The position numbers and the translations under genes were made by a program. A DNA stretch of 49,164 nucleotides from Geopseudomonas sagittaria (GTDB lineage: Bacteria > Pseudomonadota > Gammaproteobacteria > Pseudomonadales > Pseudomonadaceae): NCBI RefSeq assembly GCF_900115715.1, contig NZ_FOXM01000021.1, positions 1-49,164 on the forward strand. Direction: 5' to 3'. The notes beneath the pieces are model-generated. The model was not told the DNA's origin. It saw only the letters and a list, made by a program, of their open reading frames with translations, and made no database searches. Below are positions 7,016 through 16,701 of this stretch, piece after piece. The number at the start of each line of letters is the position of its first letter. The first letter of the stretch is position 1.

Positions 7016-9007
7016 CTAGTCGAAGCGGAAGGAAAGAACGGTGATGTCGTCGCGCTGCGGCAGCTCGCCCTGATAGGCAGCGAGACTGGCAACGAACAGC
7101 TCGGCCTGCTCGGCCAGCGGCCTTCGCGCATGCTGGCGCAGCAGCTCGGTGAAGCGCCGGTTGCCGAAACCGAAACCATGCTCGCCGCCCGCCTGGTCGA
7201 GGAAGCCGTCGGTGCACAGGTAAAAGGTCCAGCCCGACTGCAGCTCGATCTCGAGGTTGGCGTAGTCGCCCTGGCGCTTGTCCGCCAACGCCCGCCGCGC
7301 TCCCTTGAACTCGCGCACCTCGCAGCCATCGCTGGCGAACAGGGCGATCTTCGCCCCGGCAAAGCGCAGGCGCCGGCCGACGGGGTCGACCCACACCAGG
7401 CCGGCGTCCATGTTGGTCGCCAGCACCCGCGACACCTGCTCTTCGCGCAGCATGCCACGCACGGTGCGGTCGGTCTCGCGGAGAATGGCTGCCGGGTCGT
7501 CGACACCGGCCACGCCGATGGCATGGTCGATGGCCGCCTGCGCCAGCATGGTCATCAGCGCGCCGGGCACGCCATGGCCGGCACAGTCGACCACGCCAAG
7601 CAGATAGCCGTCGGCGCGTTCACGGTAGACGTAGAAGTCGCCGCCGACCACGTCGCGCGGCTTCCACAGGACGAAGTGGTGCTCGCCCAGCGAAGCGGAC
7701 AGCTGGCGATCCGGAAGGATGGCGCGCTGGATCAGGCTGGCATAGTCGATCGAGTCGTCGATCTGCTTGTGCGCGGCGGCCATCTCGCGGTTGGCCTGCT
7801 CGAGTGCGTGGGTCCGCTCGCGCACCCGGCCCTCCAGCTCGGCGGTGTGCCGGTGCACCTGCGCCGCCATGCTGGCGAAGGCCGCCGACAGCTCGCCGAT
7901 CTCGTCGCCGCGCGCCGGCGGCAGGCGGGTGTCGTAGTGACCGGCGGCAATCGCCTTGGCCGAGTGCTTGAGGCTGCGCAACGGTTGCAGAAGCAGGCGA
8001 TCAACCGCATAGGCAAAGCCCAGCAGCAGCGCGGCCAGCAACACCACCAGGGTACCGAGCAGCGGCCACAGCCAGCGGTTGTCGAGCACCTGGGCGGCGT
8101 GCAGATCGACGGCGGTGAGCAGGTGCCAGCGCAGCGGCGCGATGTAGCTGAGGGCCAGCAGTTGCGGCTTGCCGTCCAGGCTGGCATGCAGGATCTGCAC
8201 CCCGTCCGGCTCAGCCTCGGCGCGGCGCATGGCCGCCTGCAGCGCGTCGCGCTCGCCCGGGCGGGGCAGCAGGTCGAACACCCGCGCGCCGTCGCCGCTG
8301 CCGTCGACCCCCGAGTTGAAGGCAATCCGCGCCCGATCCGGGTGGGCCTGGATGGCACCGTCGGCGGCGAGAATCATCGGCGTCACCCCCGGCTCGCGAC
8401 TGACCATGAAGCTGTCGAGAAAGCCGCTCAGGTCCAGTCCGGTCCCCGCCAGACCGAGCACCCGCGCACCATCGCGGACCAGGATGTTGAACCACACCTT
8501 GGTGACCTTGAGCTTGGCGTCGACATTGACGTTCAGGTTGTAGTCGGCCGTCCCCGCCACGCTGGCGAAGAACCAGGCATCCTGCGGGTCGTCCGGGTTC
8601 AGCACATAGCGCGGCTGCTGGCTCTGCGGCTGCAGGGCGTCGTTGAAATAGTAGTGGCGGCTGGCATGGGCGATGACGAACCAGGAGTGGTCGCGGAAGT
8701 CGCGCTGGTAGCCTTCGGCCTCGGCGAAGAACTGCGCGCGACGCTGCGGGTCGTCCTCGGCCTGCAGCCACTGGCGGGTCAGCTGCGCGTCGGCGAAACG
8801 CCGCGCCAGCGCCAGCTCGCGGGTCACCGGAGCGAGGATGCGCTCGCGGTGCAGCAGGGTGAAGTTGCGCGCATAGGCTTCGCCGAAGTGCTGGCGGATG
8901 TCCTCCATGGCCCGCCAGCCGAGCAGGATCGCCGGAATCAGCGCCAGCACGCACGCCAGCAGCAAGGCCAGTACCGACTTGCTGCGCAGCCCCCAGTTCG
9001 CCGCCAT
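7016..9007 (-). CDS. siaA: SiaA, membrane PP2C-type phosphatase
   Basis: 663-aa sensor phosphatase. The N-terminal membrane segment is near residues 10-30 (VLALLLACVLALIPAILLGW), followed by a periplasmic sensing region of the double-Cache type. A second membrane segment lies near 315-340 and then a HAMP linker. The cytoplasmic SpoIIE/PP2C domain has metal-binding motifs DVVGGDFY, DCAGHG, CTDGFLDQ and QRDDITVL. It dephosphorylates SiaC in the P. aeruginosa system controlling aggregation in response to SDS and other cues. ATG 9007 is preceded by GGGGGA; the frame is open further upstream but without a ribosome site. Confidence 0.92.
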   Translation of the reverse strand: MAANWGLRSKSVLALLLACVLALIPAILLGWRAMEDIRQHFGEAYARNFTLLHRERILAPVTRELALARRFADAQLTRQWLQAEDDPQRRAQFFAEAEGYQRDFRDHSWFVIAHASRHYYFNDALQPQSQQPRYVLNPDDPQDAWFFASVAGTADYNLNVNVDAKLKVTKVWFNILVRDGARVLGLAGTGLDLSGFLDSFMVSREPGVTPMILAADGAIQAHPDRARIAFNSGVDGSGDGARVFDLLPRPGERDALQAAMRRAEAEPDGVQILHASLDGKPQLLALSYIAPLRWHLLTAVDLHAAQVLDNRWLWPLLGTLVVLLAALLLGFAYAVDRLLLQPLRSLKHSAKAIAAGHYDTRLPPARGDEIGELSAAFASMAAQVHRHTAELEGRVRERTHALEQANREMAAAHKQIDDSIDYASLIQRAILPDRQLSASLGEHHFVLWKPRDVVGGDFYVYRERADGYLLGVVDCAGHGVPGALMTMLAQAAIDHAIGVAGVDDPAAILRETDRTVRGMLREEQVSRVLATNMDAGLVWVDPVGRRLRFAGAKIALFASDGCEVREFKGARRALADKRQGDYANLEIELQSGWTFYLCTDGFLDQAGGEHGFGFGNRRFTELLRQHARRPLAEQAELFVASLAAYQGELPQRDDITVLSFRFD

Positions 9008-9138
9008 GAAGTGTCCCCCGGCCCCCGCCGCCCCACCGATACGGTGGGCAAAGCCGACATTGTGCAATGCGCGCGCAGCAAGGGGTATGGTCTGCGCCAA
9101 AAAAATGTCTGCTCGGCGGGCGGCGGCGGGGCGCGCCC

Positions 9139-10179
9139 TCAGGGCGCCGGGTTCGGCTGCGCGCTGTGGATGCGCTCGATGCCGGCCAGCAGCTCGTCGC
9201 TGAGCGTCAGGTCGAGGCTGGCCAAGTTGCTGTCCAGCTGCTCGAGGGTGGTGGCGCCAATGATGTTGCTGGTCAGGAACGGCCGGCTGTTGACGTAGGC
9301 CAGCGCCAGCTGCGCCGGGTCGACGCCATGCTCGCGGGCCAGCGCGACGTAGGCGCTGGCGGCCTGGCGCGCCAGCGGGTTGTTGTAGCGCTGGAAGCGC
9401 TCGAACAGGGTCAGTCGTCCCTTGGGCGGCTGCGCGCCGTTCTCGTACTTGCCGCTGAGCAGACCGAAGGCCAGCGGCGAATAGGCCAGCAGACCGACCT
9501 GCTCGCGAATCGCCATCTCCGCCAGGCCCACCTCGAAACTGCGGTTGAGCAGGTTGTAGGGATTCTGGATCGACACCACCCGCGGCCAGCCACGGCTCTC
9601 GGCCAGCTGCAGGAAGCGATGCACGCCCCAGGGCGTCTCGTTGGACAAGCCGATGTGGCGGATCTTGCCGCTCTGCACCAGTTCGGCGAGCACTTCCAGC
9701 GAATCCTCGATCGGGGTGATGTGCGCATCCGGCTCGTGCCGGTAACCGAGCTGGCCGAAGAAGTTGGTCTGCCGGTCGGGCCAGTGCAGCTGGTAGAGGT
9801 CGATGTAGTCGGTGTGCAGGCGTTTGAGACTGCCCTCCACCGCGGCGATCAGGTTGGCGCGGTCGTGGTGCGGCTGGCCGCCGCGAATATGGCTGATGCC
9901 GTTGCCCGGCGCCGCCGCCTTGCTGGCAATGATCCAGTCGCCACGTCCGCCGTGGCGCTGGAGGTAGTTGCCGATGATGGTCTCGGTGGCGCCACAGGTC
10001 TCGGCCCTGGGCGGCACCGGATACATCTCGGCGGTGTCGATGAAGTTGATCCCCGCGGCCTGGGCGCGGCGGATCTGCGCGAAGCCCTCGGCTTCGCTGT
10101 TCTGTTCACCCCAGGTCATGCTGCCCAGCGCCAGTGCGCTGACCTGGATGTCGGTCTTGCCGAGTGGGCGGTAAATCAT
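9139..10179 (-). CDS. Aldo/keto reductase, Tas-like
   Basis: 346-aa NADP-dependent oxidoreductase of the aldo/keto reductase family, closest in appearance to E. coli Tas. It starts with the typical MIYRPLGKTDIQVSALALGSMTWGEQNSEAE. Visible are INFIDTAEMYP with the conserved Asp and Tyr, IIASKAA with the catalytic Lys, and DLYQLHWPDR with the His. The C-terminal cofactor site is near SNIIGATTLEQLDSNL. A Shine-Dalgarno (GGAG) precedes the ATG. The physiological substrate is unknown. Tas-like is a family resemblance, not a proven role. Confidence 0.85.
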   Translation of the reverse strand: MIYRPLGKTDIQVSALALGSMTWGEQNSEAEGFAQIRRAQAAGINFIDTAEMYPVPPRAETCGATETIIGNYLQRHGGRGDWIIASKAAAPGNGISHIRGGQPHHDRANLIAAVEGSLKRLHTDYIDLYQLHWPDRQTNFFGQLGYRHEPDAHITPIEDSLEVLAELVQSGKIRHIGLSNETPWGVHRFLQLAESRGWPRVVSIQNPYNLLNRSFEVGLAEMAIREQVGLLAYSPLAFGLLSGKYENGAQPPKGRLTLFERFQRYNNPLARQAASAYVALAREHGVDPAQLALAYVNSRPFLTSNIIGATTLEQLDSNLASLDLTLSDELLAGIERIHSAQPNPAP

Positions 10180-10280
10180 CGGGAACTCCTGCAGGGAAGA
10201 AGGCTGAACGAAGCTGGGGGCTAAATGTACCGCAGATCGTCCCCGCTACCCGGCCGCCGATGCCTGTCGCCCTGCCCCGA

Positions 10281-13220
10281 TCAGCAGGTGGTTGCGGCGC
10301 GCTGCGCATGGCGTCCCGTGACCAGCTGCTGCTGGCGCACCCGGGCGTCGAACTCCGCCGCCGCCATCGGCTTGCCGAACAGGTAGCCCTGCACCTCCGC
10401 GCAGCCGAGCCGCTCGAGCTCGGCCAGCTGCGCAGAGGTTTCCACCCCCTCGGCGATGGTCAGCATTCCCAGGCTGCACGCCATGCCGAGGATCGCGCGC
10501 ACGATGGACTGGTCGTGACCGTCCTCGCTGATCTGGCGGATGAACGACTGATCGATCTTCAGCTTGTGGACCTGGAATTGCTTGAGGTAGCTGAGCGACG
10601 AATAGCCGGTACCGAAATCGTCGACCGACAGCCGCACCCCGAGGGCATGCAGGCGGCGCACCACCGCGATGGCCGCTGCCGGATCGTGCATGGCCACGCT
10701 CTCGGTCAGCTCCAGCTCCAGGCAGTGGGCCGGCAGGCCGCTCTCCTGCAGGACATCCACCACCAGCTCGACCAGCCCCGGGTGGCGGAACTGTACCAGC
10801 GACAGGTTCACCGCGATCGTCATCTCCGACGGATAGTCCTGATCCAGCCAGGCCTTCATCTGCCGCACGGCGCTGCGCAGCACCCATTCGCCGATCGGCA
10901 GGATCAGCCCGCTGCCCTCGGCGATGGGAATGAACTCGGCCGGGCTGATCACTCCCAGTTGCGGGTGGGTCCAGCGCAGCAGGGCTTCGGCGCCGACCAG
11001 CCGCTGTCCGTCGATGCTCACCTGCGGCTGGAAGCACAGGTGCAGCTCGCGGTTGGCCTGCGCCTGGCGCAGGGCGCTCTCCAGCTGCAGGATGCGCGCG
11101 GACTGGCGCTGCATCTCGCTGGTGAAGAAACGGTAGCCGTTGCGCCCCTCCTGCTTGGCACGGTGCATGGCGATGTCGGCGCGCTGCGACAGACTCTCGA
11201 AGTCGCGGCCGTCCTCGGGAAACACCGCGATGCCGATCGAGGTGGTGACCACCAGACCGTGCTCCTCGACCTGGCAGGGGCTGGCCAGCAGGTTCTTGAG
11301 CCGCTCGGCGACATGCGCGGCCCCCTTGGCATCGGTGTAGGGCAGCACCAGCACGAACTCGTCGCCGCCCTGGCGCGACAGGGTGTCCTCGTCGCGCAGC
11401 ACCGACTTCAGGCGCTGGGCAACCTCGACCAGGAAGGCGTCGCCGACCCGGTAGCCCAGCGAATCGTTGATGTGCTTGAAGTGGTCGAGATCCAGGTACA
11501 GCACCGCCAGCGGCTGGTGGCTGCGCTCGGAGAGGCTCAGCGCCTGCTCGCAGCGGGAGGCGAACAGCTTGCGGTTGGGCAGGTCGGTCAGCGCATCGAA
11601 ATGCGCCAGACGCTCGATACGCTGCTCGTCCAGCTTGCGCTGGGTGATGTCTTCCTTGATCGCCAGGTAGTGGGTGGGCAGGCCGGCATCGTCGAAGACC
11701 GGCGAGATCAGCACCGCCTCGGTGTACTCGCTGCCGTCCTTGCGCCGGTTGACGAACTCGCCGCGCCAGGCCTCGCCGCGGGTGAGCTGCTGCCACATGT
11801 CCTCATAGGTGGCCTGCGGCGTCTTGCCCGAGTGCAGCAGCTTGGGATTCTGGCCGATGGCCTCCTCCAGGCTGTAGCCGGTGGCGCGGGTGAACGCCTG
11901 GTTGGCGTATTCGATGCGCGCGTCGAGGTCGGTGATGACGATGGTGCTCGCGCTCTGCTCGACGGCCTGGCTCAGCTTGCGCAGGGTGGCCTGGTCGCGG
12001 GTGCGTGCGGTGATATCGCGCGACAGCATGACCAGGCGCGGTTCTTGATGCTGCGCCTGGCGCATCAGCGACACCGACAGCTCGAACCAGTGGTTGCCGT
12101 CGGCCAGCGGGATCTGCACCTGCCGGCCGACCGAATAGCCGTGGGCCAGCGCCTCCTGCAGCGCTGCCATGCAGATCTGCGCACTCTCGACCGGCAGTAC
12201 CTCGTGGAGGGTCCGGCCGAGCAGCTGATCGGCCGCCGCGCTCAGCTGCTCGCTGCGCGGCGCGCGCACCTGCAGATAGCGACCGTCGCGGTCGAACTCG
12301 AACAGCAGGTCGGGAATCGCCTCGACAATCGCCTGCGCGTGCTGGCGGGCCTCGCTCAGCGCCCGGTAGGGGGCGGCAATCATCTCGACGAAGACCGCGC
12401 GATACAGCAGCAGGTAGGCCAGCACCTTGTAGACGTGGCCCATCAGGTTGAACACATCGGTGGCCGAGGCGTACAGGGTGAAGAATCCCTCGCTGAGGAT
12501 CATCGCCAGCACCGCACCGAGCAGCAGCGAGACGTTGAAGTCGCCGGCCTGGCGCAGACGGCCGAACAGCACGCCGACGGTCAGCAGGTGCACGACGATC
12601 ACCCCGTACTCCGCGCCCAGCTTGAAGGCGGTGAGTCCCTGCCCGGGCACGAAGGTCGCCGGCACCCATTGCGGGTGAACGAGGAAGACCCAGTGGACCA
12701 CGGCCACGCCGCTCAGCACGCCCAGCAGCGGCAGCCAGCGCCGCCGCGCGGAGCGGCGGTCCTGGGCGACGCCGAGCGCCGACCAGGGTAGCCAGGCAAC
12801 CAGCAACAGGGCGCCGGCGGCCAGGTAGCGGGCCACAAGCCAGAAGTGGATGGCCTTTTCCACCCCGCTGGGGGTCACGTAGTCGGGCATCCCCAGGTAC
12901 GACAGCATGTGGGAAAAGTCGAGAATGGCGACGCCGAGAAACCCGCAGGCCAGCAGCAGGATATTGCGCTGCGGATGCAGGCTGTGGGTGTTCCAGCCGA
13001 CGGCAAAGACCAGCACCGCCACGGCGATGGCGGTGGTTTCCAGCAGCATGTGCCAGACCAGGTAGCTGTCGACAGACGGCAGCGCCGCGCCGAACTGCAC
13101 GGTCAGCAGCACGCCGGCCAGCAGGAGGACCAGAACCGCCAGTGGCTGGCCGAGGGATTCCCGGTGTTGCGGATGCACCCGCTTCAAGCCCAATCGCACG
13201 CGCTCACCACCCCTATCCAT
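10281..13220 (-). CDS. Membrane-bound PAS-GGDEF-EAL c-di-GMP signalling protein (MASE3-type sensor)
   Basis: 979-aa protein. Residues about 25-250 form several membrane helices resembling a MASE3 sensor (motif WHMLLETTAIAVAVLVFAVGW, then AILDFSHMLSYLGMPDYVTPS). Two PAS domains follow (about 265-385 and 395-515), then GGDEF (about 535-700) with an intact GGDEF signature in SRQGGDEFVLVLP and an I-site RDED five residues upstream. The EAL domain (about 715-970) has AEALLRW, ELTESVAMHD, DDFGTGYSS and EGVETSAQ. Both enzymatic sites look intact, so it could make and degrade c-di-GMP. The ATG at 13220 is a choice; the frame is open 30 codons further and no clear ribosome site marks either. Confidence 0.85.
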   Translation of the reverse strand: MDRGGERVRLGLKRVHPQHRESLGQPLAVLVLLLAGVLLTVQFGAALPSVDSYLVWHMLLETTAIAVAVLVFAVGWNTHSLHPQRNILLLACGFLGVAILDFSHMLSYLGMPDYVTPSGVEKAIHFWLVARYLAAGALLLVAWLPWSALGVAQDRRSARRRWLPLLGVLSGVAVVHWVFLVHPQWVPATFVPGQGLTAFKLGAEYGVIVVHLLTVGVLFGRLRQAGDFNVSLLLGAVLAMILSEGFFTLYASATDVFNLMGHVYKVLAYLLLYRAVFVEMIAAPYRALSEARQHAQAIVEAIPDLLFEFDRDGRYLQVRAPRSEQLSAAADQLLGRTLHEVLPVESAQICMAALQEALAHGYSVGRQVQIPLADGNHWFELSVSLMRQAQHQEPRLVMLSRDITARTRDQATLRKLSQAVEQSASTIVITDLDARIEYANQAFTRATGYSLEEAIGQNPKLLHSGKTPQATYEDMWQQLTRGEAWRGEFVNRRKDGSEYTEAVLISPVFDDAGLPTHYLAIKEDITQRKLDEQRIERLAHFDALTDLPNRKLFASRCEQALSLSERSHQPLAVLYLDLDHFKHINDSLGYRVGDAFLVEVAQRLKSVLRDEDTLSRQGGDEFVLVLPYTDAKGAAHVAERLKNLLASPCQVEEHGLVVTTSIGIAVFPEDGRDFESLSQRADIAMHRAKQEGRNGYRFFTSEMQRQSARILQLESALRQAQANRELHLCFQPQVSIDGQRLVGAEALLRWTHPQLGVISPAEFIPIAEGSGLILPIGEWVLRSAVRQMKAWLDQDYPSEMTIAVNLSLVQFRHPGLVELVVDVLQESGLPAHCLELELTESVAMHDPAAAIAVVRRLHALGVRLSVDDFGTGYSSLSYLKQFQVHKLKIDQSFIRQISEDGHDQSIVRAILGMACSLGMLTIAEGVETSAQLAELERLGCAEVQGYLFGKPMAAAEFDARVRQQQLVTGRHAQRAATTC

Positions 13221-13469
13221 GAGAAGCGCCGCCAGCCCCGTTCGGCGGTCGACAACCGCCAGTCTGCCGGTTGCCCGCGGCACCAATGTGACGCGCGACT
13301 GTGCCTGCATGCCCGACGGGCGTCAATGACTGTCGGTGCGCACGCGGATAGGCCGCAAAACCGAGCGGAATTGCCGTTTTTCTGGCGACAACGAAACAAG
13401 CCAAACCCAGCAAGGCGCACCGCCAACCGCTGCCGTCATACCGCAGTCGCTCCCCCGCCGCGCACGGGA

Positions 13470-14654
13470 TCAGCGATAGATATCCGCCCGACTCCACGGC
13501 AGATCGTGGGAGCCATCCGCGCGCGGGCGCACGGCGAGGATCTGGTGCAGGTTGATCCAGTCGTGTTCGAAGCCGTAGGCGCAGCCGGCCAGGTACAGGC
13601 GCCAGATGCGCAGCGCCCGCTCGGGAACCAGCCGCGCCGCTTCCTCCAGATGCTGCTCCAGGCGCTCGCTCCAGAAGCGCAGGGTGCGCGCGTAGTGCAG
13701 ACGCAGACTCTCCACGTCCACCACCTCCAGCCCCTGCTCGCTCATCCGCGCCACCGCGGTGGCCAGGTGCGGCAACTCGCCGTGGGGGAACACATAACGG
13801 TCGATGAACTCGCCCGCCCCCCGGCCAACCGGACGGCCGTCGGTGTTCTTCGCGGTGATGCCGTGGTTCATCACCAGCCCGCCGGGCTTCACCGCCTGAT
13901 ACAGGGTCCGAAAGTACAGGCCCAGATTGGCGTGACCGACGTGCTCGAACATGCCGACACTGACCACCTTGTCGAAGCGGCCATCGCTGGGCAGGTCGCG
14001 GTAGTCCTGCAGTTCCAGCTGCACGCGATCCTGCAGGTCCTCGGCCGCCACCCGCGCACGTGCCAGCTTGAGCTGCTCGCCGCTGAGGGTGATGCCGTAG
14101 ACCTCGGCACCGAACTCGCGGGCGGCAAAGCGCGCCAGCCCACCCCAGCCGCAGCCGACGTCCAGCAGCCGCTCGCCGGGCTTGAGGCGCAGCTTGCGAC
14201 ACAGATGGCGCAGCTTGGCCTGCTGGGCGCTGTCCAGGTCTTCCGTGCCGGTCTCGAAATAGGCGCAGGAATAGACCATGTCGCGATCCAGCCACAGTCG
14301 GTAGAAGTCGTTGGACAGGTCGTAGTGGTAGTGGATGTCCTCGGCGTCGGTGGCCTTGTCGTGGGCGGGGCGCGGCTGCGCCGCCACCTCCTGCTCACCG
14401 AGCAGCGCCGCGCTGAGGGCATCGGCGATGCGGATCACCGCGTCGATCGGCCCCTGGATGTCCATCGCGCCCTCGACGTAGGCGCTGCCCAGCAGGGAGA
14501 GGCTGGGCCGACCGAGTCCGCTGAGCAACTGCGGGTCGCGCACCACCAGGGTCACCTGCGGCTCGGGGCCGAGATCCAGTTGATGGCCGTCCCACAGCCG
14601 CAGTCGCAATGGCAGTTGCAGATTGCGCAGGACGGGCGGAAGCATCGCCAGCAT
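13470..14654 (-). CDS. cfa: Cyclopropane-fatty-acyl-phospholipid synthase
   Basis: 394-aa SAM-dependent methyltransferase that adds a methylene bridge to unsaturated acyl chains of membrane phospholipids. Visible are the SAM-binding motif LLDVGCGWGGLARFAA and the family motifs DLSNDFYRLWLD, VYSCAYFETGTEDL and SVGMFEHVGH. The frame is open to 14834, but the ATG at 14654 (MLAMLPPVLRNLQLPLRL) has AAGGGGA seven bases upstream and matches what I recall of Pseudomonas Cfa starts. The downstream 249-base gap (13221-13469) shows nothing recognisable. Confidence 0.9.
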   Translation of the reverse strand: MLAMLPPVLRNLQLPLRLRLWDGHQLDLGPEPQVTLVVRDPQLLSGLGRPSLSLLGSAYVEGAMDIQGPIDAVIRIADALSAALLGEQEVAAQPRPAHDKATDAEDIHYHYDLSNDFYRLWLDRDMVYSCAYFETGTEDLDSAQQAKLRHLCRKLRLKPGERLLDVGCGWGGLARFAAREFGAEVYGITLSGEQLKLARARVAAEDLQDRVQLELQDYRDLPSDGRFDKVVSVGMFEHVGHANLGLYFRTLYQAVKPGGLVMNHGITAKNTDGRPVGRGAGEFIDRYVFPHGELPHLATAVARMSEQGLEVVDVESLRLHYARTLRFWSERLEQHLEEAARLVPERALRIWRLYLAGCAYGFEHDWINLHQILAVRPRADGSHDLPWSRADIYR

Positions 14655-14732
14655 GTCCAATTCCCCTTCGATGGAAGCCATTTCAAGGGTAGACCAGTCC
14701 GGCGGGATTGTCGGGAGACACCGGGGCGGCAT

Positions 14733-14748
14733 TGTTCCACGTGGAACA
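14733..14748. other. parS site 1 (ParB-binding centromere)
   Basis: Perfect 16-base palindrome TGTTCCACGTGGAACA, the bacterial chromosomal parS consensus bound by ParB. It lies in the intergenic space between cfa and glmS, about 12 kb from parAB and 20 kb from oriC. Confidence 0.95.
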
Positions 14749-14790
14749 TCATGGCTGGCCAGGCAAGGCAGCCCCGCTTCCCCGGACACA

Positions 14791-14823
14791 AAACGCCAGT
14801 GCCCGGCATAGGCCGGGCACTGG
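14791..14823 (-). terminator. glmS terminator
   Basis: Minus strand: a perfect 12-base stem CCAGTGCCCGGC / GCCGGGCACTGG with a 4-base loop, followed by CGTTTTGTG. It lies just downstream of the glmS stop and ends the glmR-glmS transcript. Confidence 0.88.
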
Positions 14824-14851
14824 GGATCAGGCAATGGTGTGGCTGGCAGAC

Positions 14852-16687
14852 TTACTCCACCGTCACGCTCTTCGCCAGGTTGCGCGGCTGGTCGACGTCG
14901 GTGCCCTTGAGCACGGCGACGTGGTAGGACAGCAGCTGCAGCGGGATGGTGTAGAGGATCGGCGCCAGCAGGTCGTGGATCTGCGGCATGGTCACCACAT
15001 GGGTGCCTTCACCGTCGCTCATGCCGGCCTGCCGGTCGGCGAAGACGATCAGCTCGCCGCCGCGGGCGCGCACTTCCTGCAGGTTGGACTTGAGCTTCTC
15101 CAGCAGCTCGTTGTTCGGCGCCACGGTGACCACCGGCATGTCGCTGTCGACCAGCGCCAGCGGGCCATGCTTGAGTTCGCCGGCCGGGTAGGCCTCGGCG
15201 TGGATGTAGGAGATCTCCTTGAGCTTGAGCGCCCCCTCCATGGCCACCGGGTACTGTGCACCGCGACCAAGGAACAGCGAGTGGCTCTTCTCGGCGAACA
15301 GCGCGGACACCTGCTCCACGGTCTTGTCCATCGCCAGCGCCTCCTGCAGGTTGCCCGGCAGACGCCGCAGGGCGTCGACCAGTTCGGCCTCGACACCAGC
15401 GGCGAGGGTGCCGCGCACCCGACCGAGGGCCAGGGTCAGCAGCAGCAGGCCGACCAGCTGGGTGGTGAAGGCCTTGGTCGAAGCCACACCGATCTCGGGA
15501 CCGGCGTTGGTCAGCAGGGTCAGGTCGGACTCGCGCACGAGCGAGCTGGTGCCGACGTTGCAGATCGCCAGACTGGCCAGGTAGCCGGCCGACTTGGCGT
15601 TGCGCAGGGCGGCCAGGGTATCGGCGGTTTCCCCGGACTGGGAGATGGTGACGAACAGCGAGTCGGGCTGCACCGCCACCTTGCGGTAGCGGAACTCGCT
15701 GGCCACCTCGACCTGGCAGGGAATGCCGGTCAGCTCTTCCAGCCAGTAGCGGGCGACCATGCCGGCGTGGAAGCTGGTGCCGCAGGCGACGATCTGCACG
15801 TTGCGCACCCGGGCGAACAGCTCGGCCGCCTGCGGGCCGAAGGCCTGCACCAGCACGTGATCGGAGCCCAGGCGGCCTTCGAGGGTGCGCTGCACCACCT
15901 TGGGCTGCTCGTGGATTTCCTTGAGCATGAAGTGGCGGTACTCGCCCTTCTCCGCCGCCTCGGCGCCCTCGTGGAACTGCACGGTGTCGCGCTGCACGAC
16001 GCGGCCTTCGCCATCCCAGATCTGCACGCTGTCCTGGCGGATCTCGGCGATGTCGCCCTCCTCCAGATAGACGAAGCGGTCGGTGACCTGACGCAGGGCC
16101 AGCGGGTCGGAAGCGAGGAAGTTCTCGCCCAGGCCCAGGCCGATCACCAGCGGGCTGCCGCTGCGCGCGGCGAGGATGCGGTCCGGCTGCGCGGCGCTGA
16201 TCACCGCCAGACCGTAGGCACCGTGCAGCTCCTTGACCGCCGCCTTGAGCGCATCGGCCAGGTTCGGCAGGCGCTGCAGGGTGTGGTGCAGCAGGTGGAC
16301 GATGGTCTCGGTGTCGGTCTGCGAGGTGAACAGGTAACCGAGACCCTGGAGTCGCTCGCGCAGCTGCTCGTGGTTCTCGATGATGCCGTTGTGCACCACC
16401 GCCAGCTCCTCGCCGGAGAAGTGCGGGTGGGCGTTGGCCTCGCTGGGCACGCCGTGGGTGGCCCAGCGGGTATGGGCGATGCCAAGACGGCCGAGCAGCG
16501 GCTCTTCCACCAGCGCCTGTTCCAGCGCGGCGACCTTGCCGATGCGGCGGCTGCGGCGCAACAGGCCGTCGTTAGTGTAGACCGCCACGCCGGCGCTGTC
16601 GTAGCCGCGGTATTCGAGCCGCTTGAGGCCCTCGATGAGGATGGCACTGATATTACGCTCGGCAATCGCGCCGACAATTCCGCACAT
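14852..16687 (-). CDS. glmS: Glutamine--fructose-6-phosphate aminotransferase (isomerizing)
   Basis: 611-aa cytosolic enzyme making glucosamine-6-phosphate from fructose-6-phosphate and glutamine, the first committed step to UDP-GlcNAc for peptidoglycan and LPS. The start [12 protein letters not shown] places the catalytic Cys right after Met (Ntn amidotransferase domain, about 1-230). Two SIS domains follow, with [13 protein letters not shown] and the C-terminal KSVTVE. ATG 16687 is chosen because Cys must be residue 2 and AAGGAG precedes it. It follows the regulator glmR by 14 bases in the same direction; glmU lies upstream of both. Confidence 0.97.
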   Translation of the reverse strand: MCGIVGAIAERNISAILIEGLKRLEYRGYDSAGVAVYTNDGLLRRSRRIGKVAALEQALVEEPLLGRLGIAHTRWATHGVPSEANAHPHFSGEELAVVHNGIIENHEQLRERLQGLGYLFTSQTDTETIVHLLHHTLQRLPNLADALKAAVKELHGAYGLAVISAAQPDRILAARSGSPLVIGLGLGENFLASDPLALRQVTDRFVYLEEGDIAEIRQDSVQIWDGEGRVVQRDTVQFHEGAEAAEKGEYRHFMLKEIHEQPKVVQRTLEGRLGSDHVLVQAFGPQAAELFARVRNVQIVACGTSFHAGMVARYWLEELTGIPCQVEVASEFRYRKVAVQPDSLFVTISQSGETADTLAALRNAKSAGYLASLAICNVGTSSLVRESDLTLLTNAGPEIGVASTKAFTTQLVGLLLLTLALGRVRGTLAAGVEAELVDALRRLPGNLQEALAMDKTVEQVSALFAEKSHSLFLGRGAQYPVAMEGALKLKEISYIHAEAYPAGELKHGPLALVDSDMPVVTVAPNNELLEKLKSNLQEVRARGGELIVFADRQAGMSDGEGTHVVTMPQIHDLLAPILYTIPLQLLSYHVAVLKGTDVDQPRNLAKSVTVE

Positions 16688-16701
16688 GCGTGTTCTCCTT
16701 G

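Noticed and set aside
7130-9298. 722-codon open frame on the plus strand opposite siaA
   Set aside because: Long antisense frames are common in GC-rich DNA. It mirrors siaA, whose motifs are all intact, and shows no protein family.
10164-12791. 875-codon open frame on the plus strand opposite the GGDEF-EAL gene
   Set aside because: It is the complement of clear GGDEF and EAL codons, and its His/Gln/Leu-rich composition is typical of antisense translation.
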